Assembly: GCA_030824585.1 (NCBI GenBank)
Contig: JAVBXM010000047.1
Coordinates: 1 to 33,928, forward strand
Reading direction: 5' to 3'
Length of the DNA: 33,928 nt
Origin: Phaeospirillum sp.
GTDB lineage: Bacteria > Pseudomonadota > Alphaproteobacteria > Rhodospirillales > Magnetospirillaceae
The position numbers were made by a program, and so were the translations under genes. Positions 27,331-33,928 of the stretch are shown here, piece by piece. The notes under the pieces are model-generated. The model was not told where the DNA came from. It saw nothing but the letters and a program-made list of their open reading frames with translations, and did no database searches. Position 1 is the stretch's first letter. The number at the start of each line of letters is the position of its first letter.

Positions 27331-28316
27331 CCGCGCTGCTTCAAGACCGCCGCGCGGTCCTGCTTCTCGGCCTGCTGGCGATCCTCGCCCTGGCCCCCCT
27401 GGCGGCGGGGGACTACATGCTGTCCATCCTGATCACCGTCCTGCTCCAGGCCTATCTCGGCATGAGCTGGAACGTGATGATGGGCTTCGCCGGCCAGTTC
27501 TCGCTGGGCCACGCCCTCTATGTGGGCCTCGGGGCCTATGCCGGCGGCGCCCTGTTCGTTCATTACGGCACGCCGCCGTGGATCGGCGCCTTCGCCGGCA
27601 TGGCGGTCTCGGCCGCCGTGGGCGCGGTGATCGGCACGCTGGGCTTCCGCTTCAAGGTGATGGGCGTCTACTTCGCCCTTTTGACCATCGCCTTCGCCGA
27701 ATTCACCCGCGTGCTGTTCGACCATTGGGGCTGGGTGGGCGCCTCGTCGGGGCTGTTCCTGCCCCCTGCCGCCAACAACAGCCCGGACAATCTGTGGCTG
27801 CTGCGCGGTTCGACCACCATGTTCTACTACGTGGCCCTGGCCATGACCGCCGCCGCCTTCTGGTTCTGCCGCGCCCTGCTGATGCGCCGCATCGGCTATT
27901 ACTGGCAGGCCATCCGCGAGGATCAGGACGCCGCCGACGCCCTGGGCATCGACGTGTTCAGGAACAAGATGATCGCCGTGCTGATCTCGGCGGCCATGAC
28001 CAGCCTGGGCGGCGTGTTCCTGGCCTTCTTCAACAACAACCTCTACCCCGAGAGCATCTTCTCCATGCATCGCTCCATCGAGCTGATGCTGGGCACCATC
28101 ATCGGCGGCATCGGCACCCTGTTCGGGCCGATCCTCGGCGCCGTGGTGCTGACCGCGCTGGGCGAGGGCCTGACCATCCTGGGCGCCCATATCGGCATCG
28201 ACGGCGTCAAGCAGATCGCCTACGGCATCTGTCTGATGCTGATCCTGGTGCTCAAGCCGGGCGGGCTGTGGCCGTGGCTGCGCAAGCTCCTGCGCCTGGA
28301 GGGAGACGCGCGATGA
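27327..28316 (+). CDS. LivM-type ABC transporter permease
   Basis: 329-aa inner-membrane permease, the second channel subunit. It shows 'AYLGMSWNVMMGFAGQFSLG', 'HALYVGLGAYAGG', 'YYWQAIREDQDAADALGIDV' (coupling helix region), 'MTSLGGVFLAFFNNNLYPES' and 'ELMLGTIIGGIGTLFGPILG'. ATG 27327 overlaps the preceding stop by 4 bases and the gene's own stop overlaps the next start in the same way, so the transporter genes are tightly coupled. Confidence 0.93.
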   Translation: MTALLQDRRAVLLLGLLAILALAPLAAGDYMLSILITVLLQAYLGMSWNVMMGFAGQFSLGHALYVGLGAYAGGALFVHYGTPPWIGAFAGMAVSAAVGAVIGTLGFRFKVMGVYFALLTIAFAEFTRVLFDHWGWVGASSGLFLPPAANNSPDNLWLLRGSTTMFYYVALAMTAAAFWFCRALLMRRIGYYWQAIREDQDAADALGIDVFRNKMIAVLISAAMTSLGGVFLAFFNNNLYPESIFSMHRSIELMLGTIIGGIGTLFGPILGAVVLTALGEGLTILGAHIGIDGVKQIAYGICLMLILVLKPGGLWPWLRKLLRLEGDAR

Positions 28317-29046
28317 CCGCCACCACTCCCATGTTGACCGTCGAGAATCTGGGCAAGAGCTTCCGCGGCCTGCGCGCCGTCAACCAGGTGGCCTTCACGG
28401 TGCCCCGGGGCGACATCGTCGCGCTGATCGGCCCCAACGGGGCGGGCAAGACCACCACCTTCAACCTGATCGCCGGGGCGCTGCCGCCCAGCGACGGCCG
28501 TGTGGTGCTGGACGGCGAGGACGTCACCGGCCTGGGCCAGGCGGCCATCTGCCGCGCCGGCGTCGGCCGCACCTTCCAGATCGTCAAGCCCTTCGCCGGG
28601 CTGACCGTGGAAGAGAACGTCATGGTCGGAGCGCTCCGCCATGACAACGGCGACGTGGAAAAGGCCCGTGCCGCGTCCCGCGCCATCCTCGACCTGCTGG
28701 AACTGGGTGACCGCGCCAAGGACCCGGCCCAGACCCTGACCCTGCCCGACCGCAAGCGGCTGGAAGTGGCCAAGGCCCTGGCGACGCGGCCCAAGCTGCT
28801 GCTGCTCGACGAGGTGATGGCCGGCCTGCGCCCGGTGGAATGCGACCGCATGGTGGCGATCCTCACCGGCCTCAACAAGGAGACCGGGCTGACCATCTTG
28901 CTGATCGAGCACGTCATGCGCGCTGTCATGGCGCTGTCCCACCACGTGGTGGTGCTGCACCACGGCGAGAAGATCGCCGAGGGTACCCCCGCCGAGGTCA
29001 CCAGCCATCCCAAGGTGCTGGAATGCTATCTGGGAGAGGATCACGG

Positions 29047-29050
<4 letters not shown>
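28313..29050 (+). CDS. LivG-type ABC transporter ATPase with divergent signature motif
   Basis: 245-aa cytoplasmic ATPase. Walker A is 'GPNGAGKTT' and the Q-loop region is 'VGRTFQIVKPFAGLTVEENV'. Walker B is 'KLLLLDEVMAGLRP' and the switch His is in 'LIEHVM'. The usual LSGGQ/LAYGDQ signature is replaced by 'LTLPDRKRLEVAKAL', which lacks the Ser-Gly-Gly core. I recall other LivG-like proteins with 'LPDRKRLE', so this is probably a subfamily trait and not decay. Its ATP site partner would be the LivF-type protein, whose signature is normal, which implies two unequal ATP sites. Confidence 0.92.
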
Positions 29051-29754
<704 letters not shown>

Positions 29755-29818
29755 AAACCAGGGCCCCCGCGGGGACGACAAAAAAGAAACGGTCCAAGAA
29801 GGCGGCGAGGAGAACATT

Positions 29819-31657
29819 ATGAATTCGGTTGCTTGGGCACCCATCAATTTCGCGCCCGCGCGGGTGGAAGTGGAAAAGCTGGAAGACGGCGCCTTCATCA
29901 TCCGCTCGCCCGACAGCCTCAAACCCTATTCGCGCTGCCTCGGCGACCTGCTGGTGCATTGGGCCGAGCGCATCCCCAACCGGACCTTCCTGGCCCAGCG
30001 GGACGGCGACGGCTGGCGCCGGGTGACCTGGGCCGAGACCCTGGACAAGGTCGAATCCATCGCCCAGTCCCTGCTGGATCGCGGATTGAACAAGAACCGG
30101 CCGGTGATGATCCTGTCGGACAACAGCATCGAACACGCCTTGCTCGCCCTGGCCGCCATGTATGTGGGCATCCCGGTGGCGCCCATCTCGCCGGCCTATT
30201 CGCTGGTCTCCCAGGACCATTCCAAGCTGAAGTACATCGCCGATCTCCTGAAGCCCGGCCTGGTCTATGCCGCCGACGGCGCCCGCTTCGCCGACGCCCT
30301 GGTCATCCCCGAACTGGCCCGCGTCGAGGTGGTCACCAGCACCAATCCCATCGCCTGCGGCGTGACCTTCGACGCGCTGCTGGCCGCCACCCCCGGCCCC
30401 GAGGTGGAGAACGCCTTCGCCGCGGTGCGGCCCAGCACGGTGGCCAAGATCCTGTTCACCTCGGGTTCCACCGACATGCCCAAGGGCGTGATCAACACCC
30501 AGAAGATGCTGTGCTCCAACCAGCAGGCAGTCCGCCAGGCCTGGCCCTTCCTGCTGGAGAGCCATCCGGTGCTGGTGGACTGGCTGCCGTGGAACCACAC
30601 CTTCGGCGGCAACCACAACTTCAACATGATCCTGCGCCACGGCGGCACGCTGTATATCGACGAAGGCAAGCCCATGCCGGGCCTGGTGGACAAGACGGCG
30701 GCCAACCTCAAGGAGGTCTCGCCCACCCTCTATTTCAACGTCCCGCGCGGCTTCGACATGCTGATCCCGCTGCTGGAGAAGGACGACGCCCTGCGCGAGA
30801 ACTTCTTCAAGGACCTGAAGATCATCTTCTACGCGGGCGCCGCCCTGCCCCAGAACCTGTGGGACAAGATGGAGCAACTGTCCATCCGCACGCTCGGCCA
30901 CAAGGTGCGCATGGTGTCGTCGTGGGGTTCCACCGAGACCTCGCCCATGATCACCACCGTGCATTTCGACATTCCCCGCGCCGGCATCATCGGCCTGCCC
31001 GCCCCCGGCTGCGAGGTCAAGATGATCCCCAACGGCGGCAAGCTGGAGATGCGCATCCGGGGTCCCAATGTCACCCCCGGCTATTTCAAGCGCGCCGACC
31101 TGACCGCCAAGGCTTTCGACGAGGACGGCTGGTACATCATCGGCGACGCCGGCAAGCTGGCCGATCCCGATGACCCGTCCAAGGGCATCGTGTTCGACGG
31201 CCGGGTGGCCGAGGACTTCAAGCTGACCTCGGGCACCTGGGTGCATGTGGGAGCGCTGCGCATGTCGGTGATCGACGCCGCCGCGCCGATCCTGCAGGAC
31301 GCCGTGATCACCGGCCACGACCGCGAGGAGGTGGGGCTGCTGGGCTTCGCCAGCCTGCCGGGCTGCCTGCGCCTGTGCCCCGACGCGGCGCCCGACACGC
31401 CGCTCGGCGAACTGATCAAGCGCCCCGAGGTACGGGCCAAGATGCAGGCGGCCATGGCCACCCTGGCCGCCGAGGCCAAGGGCAGTTCGCACCGCATCGG
31501 CCGGGTCGTGCTGATGGACGTTCCGCCTTCCATCGACGCCAACGAGATCACCGACAAGGGCTATATCAACCAGCGGGCCGTGCTGACCAACCGCGCCCAT
31601 CTGGTGGAGAAGCTTTACGCCCCCGGTAACGATCCCGACGTGATCCGGATGGGTTGA
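29819..31657 (+). CDS. Acyl-CoA synthetase of the feruloyl-CoA synthase-like group
   Basis: 612-aa AMP-forming ligase that would join a carboxylic acid to CoA using ATP. It contains the P-loop 'LFTSGSTDMPKG' (from residue 212), 'VDWLPWNHTFGGNHNFNM', 'SSWGSTETSP' (367-376), 'DGWYIIGDAGKLAD' with D443, and the C-terminal 'EITDKGYINQRAVL' with K580 as the likely adenylation lysine. The motifs 'PWNHTFGGNHN' and 'ITDKG.INQRA' resemble feruloyl/coumaroyl-CoA synthases rather than fatty-acid ligases. GAGGAG precedes the start. Position between the transporter and an acyl-CoA dehydrogenase suggests it activates the imported acid. The exact substrate is unproven. Confidence 0.85.
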   Translation: MNSVAWAPINFAPARVEVEKLEDGAFIIRSPDSLKPYSRCLGDLLVHWAERIPNRTFLAQRDGDGWRRVTWAETLDKVESIAQSLLDRGLNKNRPVMILSDNSIEHALLALAAMYVGIPVAPISPAYSLVSQDHSKLKYIADLLKPGLVYAADGARFADALVIPELARVEVVTSTNPIACGVTFDALLAATPGPEVENAFAAVRPSTVAKILFTSGSTDMPKGVINTQKMLCSNQQAVRQAWPFLLESHPVLVDWLPWNHTFGGNHNFNMILRHGGTLYIDEGKPMPGLVDKTAANLKEVSPTLYFNVPRGFDMLIPLLEKDDALRENFFKDLKIIFYAGAALPQNLWDKMEQLSIRTLGHKVRMVSSWGSTETSPMITTVHFDIPRAGIIGLPAPGCEVKMIPNGGKLEMRIRGPNVTPGYFKRADLTAKAFDEDGWYIIGDAGKLADPDDPSKGIVFDGRVAEDFKLTSGTWVHVGALRMSVIDAAAPILQDAVITGHDREEVGLLGFASLPGCLRLCPDAAPDTPLGELIKRPEVRAKMQAAMATLAAEAKGSSHRIGRVVLMDVPPSIDANEITDKGYINQRAVLTNRAHLVEKLYAPGNDPDVIRMG

Positions 31658-31681
31658 GCCGCCAGTTCTGAGGACAAGACC

Positions 31682-33349
31682 ATGATCGATTACCGCACCC
31701 CGCTCGCGGACATGCTGTTCGTGCTGCGCCATGGGGCCGAGGCTGCTCGCCTGCCCCATTGGGACGACGAGACCGCCGAAACCGTACTGACCCACGCCGG
31801 CGCCATGGTGGACGGGGTGATCGCCCCCCTGGACCCGGTGGGCGACATCGAGGGGACCAGGCTGGTCGATGGCCGCGTGGTGATGCCCCAGCCCTTCGTG
31901 GATGCCTACCGGCAGTTCGCCGGGGACGGCTGGCAGGGGCTGGCCGTGCCGGAGGAGGACGGCGGCCAGGGCCTGCCCCATATTCTCGCCTCGGCCCTGT
32001 CCGAGATGCTGTCGGGGGCCTGCATCACCTACCAGATGGTGCTGTCCCTGGCCCACGGCGCCATGCGCACCCTGGCGGCCAGCGGCTCGGCGGAACAGCG
32101 CGCCACCTGGATTCCCCGCCTCGCCGCCGGTGAATACCTCGCCACCATGTGCCTGACCGAGGCCCAGGCCGGATCGGATCTGGGCCTTGTCCGCACCATG
32201 GCGACGCCCCAGCCCGACGGCTCGTGGAGCATCTCGGGCGGCAAGATCTTCATCTCGGGCGGCGACCAGAACCTCACCGAAGGCCGGATCATGCATCTGG
32301 TGCTGGCCCGCACCCCCGACGCCCCGCCCGGCGTCAAGGGGCTGTCCCTGTTCCTCGCCTCCTCCCTGCTGCCCGACGGCTCGCGCAACGCCATCTCGGT
32401 GGTGCGCCTGGAAGAGAAGATGGGCATGCATTCGTCTCCCACCTGCCAGGTGGCGTTCGACGGGGCCAAGGCCGAGATCATCGGGGCGCCCGGCGAGGGA
32501 CTGGCCCGCATGTTCACCATGATGAACGCCGAACGGCTGGACGTGGCGGTCCAGGGCGTTGGCCTGGCCGAGGTGGCGCTGCAGCGCTCGCTGGCCTACG
32601 CCAACGAGCGCAAGCAAGGCAAGGCCGGCAAGGGGGGCGACGGGCCGGACTTCATCGCCAAGCACGGCGACGTGCGGCGCATGCTGCTGGCCCAGATGGC
32701 CCTGGCCATGGGCTGCCGCGCCATGGTGATGCGCACCCTGGTCGACCTGGAACTGGGCGACCGGCCGGCCCTGATGGAGCTGATGACCCCGGTGTGCAAG
32801 GCCTTCGCCACCGAGGCCGCCATGGAGGCCGCCGACCACGCCATCCAGGTGCATGGCGGCTACGGCTTCCTGCGCGAGTATCGCGTCGAGCAGATTCTGC
32901 GCGACGGCCGCATCACCCGCATCTACGAGGGCACCAACGGTATCCAGGCCGCCACCGTGGCCGGGCGGGTGATCCGCCTGGACAATGGCCGCGCGCTGTC
33001 CGAGTTCAGGGCGGAGGTGGAATCCGCCATGTCCATCGCGTCTCCCGCCTTCTCCGGCGCCTTGGGCCGGGCGCTGGCCGCCTGGGACAAGGCCGGCACC
33101 GCCATGCTGGCACGCCGGGATATCGGGCTGACCGCCACATCCTACCTGCGGCTGACCGGCTTGCTGGCCTTCGGAGCGGCCTGGGCGCGGCTGGAGGCCA
33201 AGGCCGACCAGGCCGTCAACCCGGCCCGCATCCGGACCGTCGCCGCATTCGTACGCGACTGGATGCTGCCCGAGACCCGGCATTTGGCGGATCTATGCGA
33301 AAATTCGTCAGAACTAGGGTCTTTACCCGATGAAGTGTTCGTCGCCTGA
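31682..33349 (+). CDS. Acyl-CoA dehydrogenase, large (DmdC-like) type
   Basis: 555-aa FAD enzyme, longer than the usual 380-400 aa acyl-CoA dehydrogenases and nearer the group that includes methylmercaptopropionyl-CoA dehydrogenase. It shows the N-terminal helical domain, 'GWQGLAVPEEDGGQGLPHIL', 'TMCLTEAQAGSDLGLVRTMA' (FAD/substrate region), 'EEKMGMHSSPTCQVAFDGA' and the catalytic E416 in 'IYEGTNGIQA', preceded by 'QVHGGYGFLREY'. A C-terminal helical extension follows. It begins 24 bp after the ligase stop. It would introduce a double bond into the CoA ester made by the ligase. Electron-transfer flavoprotein genes are not in the window. Confidence 0.9.
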   Translation: MIDYRTPLADMLFVLRHGAEAARLPHWDDETAETVLTHAGAMVDGVIAPLDPVGDIEGTRLVDGRVVMPQPFVDAYRQFAGDGWQGLAVPEEDGGQGLPHILASALSEMLSGACITYQMVLSLAHGAMRTLAASGSAEQRATWIPRLAAGEYLATMCLTEAQAGSDLGLVRTMATPQPDGSWSISGGKIFISGGDQNLTEGRIMHLVLARTPDAPPGVKGLSLFLASSLLPDGSRNAISVVRLEEKMGMHSSPTCQVAFDGAKAEIIGAPGEGLARMFTMMNAERLDVAVQGVGLAEVALQRSLAYANERKQGKAGKGGDGPDFIAKHGDVRRMLLAQMALAMGCRAMVMRTLVDLELGDRPALMELMTPVCKAFATEAAMEAADHAIQVHGGYGFLREYRVEQILRDGRITRIYEGTNGIQAATVAGRVIRLDNGRALSEFRAEVESAMSIASPAFSGALGRALAAWDKAGTAMLARRDIGLTATSYLRLTGLLAFGAAWARLEAKADQAVNPARIRTVAAFVRDWMLPETRHLADLCENSSELGSLPDEVFVA

Positions 33350-33355
33350 TGATTC

Positions 33356-33372
33356 TTGGGGAAAAACCCCAG
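33356..33372 (+). terminator. Weak hairpin after the acyl-CoA dehydrogenase
   Basis: TGGGG-AAAAA-CCCCA lies 7 bp after the stop codon, with one extra wobble pair and no T-tract. It may end the transporter operon with Rho help; evidence is slight. Confidence 0.3.
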
Positions 33373-33573
33373 CGATTCGGGACAGGACCGTTGTATTGTT
33401 GCGGAAAACGCGACACATTGCTTAACTCCCCGCTGGCCGGAAGCCCACCTGTGACTAGGGTTTCCAGTCTGGGGTTCGGGTTCAGGCCGGACGGCGTCCT
33501 TGCAACAGAGTTGTTGACGTCCGCAACGGTCATGTCATTTTCAACCGGTCACGACAATTCCATTGGGGGTCTC

Positions 33574-33849
33574 ATGAACAAGCAGGATCTGGTGAACAAG
33601 GTTGCCGAGCTCAGCGGTCTGTCCAAGGCTGCCGCCGACAACGTGATCGACGCCACCTTCACCGCCATCACCTCGGCGCTCAAGGCCGGCGACGATGTCC
33701 GCCTGGTCGGTTTCGGTTCCTTCTCGGTGACTCAGCGCGCCGCCAAGGAGGGTCGCAATCCCCGCACCGGCGCCACCATCAAGATCGCGGCCTCGAAGGC
33801 CCCGAAGTTCACCGCCGGCAAGGGCCTGAAGGACGCCGTCAACGGCTAA
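33574..33849 (+). CDS. hup: HU family DNA-binding protein
   Basis: Nucleoid-associated histone-like protein, 91 aa from ATG 33574, the standard HU length. It shows 'MNKQDLVNKVAELSGLSKAA' (helix-turn-helix dimer part), 'VRLVGFGSFSV' and the DNA-clasping arm 'RAAKEGRNPRTGATIKIAAS', ending 'PKFTAGKGLKDAVNG'. The conserved Pro of the arm tip is in 'RNPRTG'. The frame is open upstream to 33349, but the family start is clear and GGGGG lies just before it. A possible -35 TTGACG is at 33514-33519, with no convincing -10. The gene stands alone, with a strong terminator after it. Confidence 0.95.
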   Translation: MNKQDLVNKVAELSGLSKAAADNVIDATFTAITSALKAGDDVRLVGFGSFSVTQRAAKEGRNPRTGATIKIAASKAPKFTAGKGLKDAVNG

Positions 33850-33875
33850 GTCCTTCGCCTACGGGTGGAAATGCC

Positions 33876-33913
33876 AAGGCCCCCGGAGATCTCCGGGGGC
33901 CTTTTGCGTTTTG
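33876..33913 (+). terminator. Rho-independent terminator of the HU gene
   Basis: A perfect 28-bp palindrome (33876-33903; arm GGCCCCCGGAG) about 26 bp after the HU stop is followed by TTTTGCGTTTT. Because it is a full palindrome with A-residues at its left edge, it could also work on the other strand. Confidence 0.9.
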
Positions 33914-33928
33914 GGCCCCCTCCCGGCC

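Overview
The window is high-GC and densely coded. It looks like chromosomal DNA of an alphaproteobacterium, most likely Rhodospirillales close to Magnetospirillum. Support for this is the NAD-dependent soluble formate dehydrogenase operon, the protein families present, and a short intergenic repeat of a kind common in alphaproteobacteria. The genus is inferred from gene content and not proven. No rRNA, tRNA, CRISPR array, transposase or phage gene was seen.

Layout. (1) 3-1367: the C-terminal part of a heavy-metal RND efflux pump, cut by the window edge. (2) 1398-10519, minus strand: a complete Kdp high-affinity K+ locus, in transcription order a 27-aa mini-ORF, kdpF, kdpA, kdpB, kdpC, a 124-aa KdpC-like mini-protein, kdpD, kdpE, then a separate 59-aa membrane protein gene. 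(3) 10796-19217, minus strand: a LysR regulator, fdsG, fdsB, fdsA, fdhD and an OFA-family carrier, forming a formate oxidation module. (4) 19454-22238: an anchorless TonB-C-domain protein, a repeat, and an operon of two envelope lipoproteins, one with two OmpA domains. (5) 22569-24945: a Tsx-like outer-membrane channel, a two-CBS-domain protein and purC. (6) 25171-33349, plus strand: a complete branched-chain-type ABC transporter (livKHMGF-like) followed by an acyl-CoA ligase and an acyl-CoA dehydrogenase, probably one operon for uptake, CoA activation and first oxidation of a carboxylic acid. (7) 33574-33849: an HU-type DNA-binding protein with a strong terminator.

The most notable material is in the Kdp locus. 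The 59-aa gene downstream of kdpE carries a promoter-region element matching the one upstream of the kdp operon at 25 of 33 positions without gaps. The kdp copy includes a direct repeat (TTTATG-N5-TTTATG) shaped like known KdpE sites. This suggests an undescribed small membrane member of the K+-limitation regulon. Between kdpC and kdpD lies a protein that keeps a membrane anchor and a C-terminal region resembling that of KdpC but lacks KdpC's central domain. Strong hairpins separate kdpF from kdpA and kdpA from kdpB.

The formate module has a LysR-type box (ATAG-N7-CTAT) overlapping a plausible -35 in front of fdsG. It has no fdsD-like gene at the usual end of the operon, where a membrane carrier is found instead.
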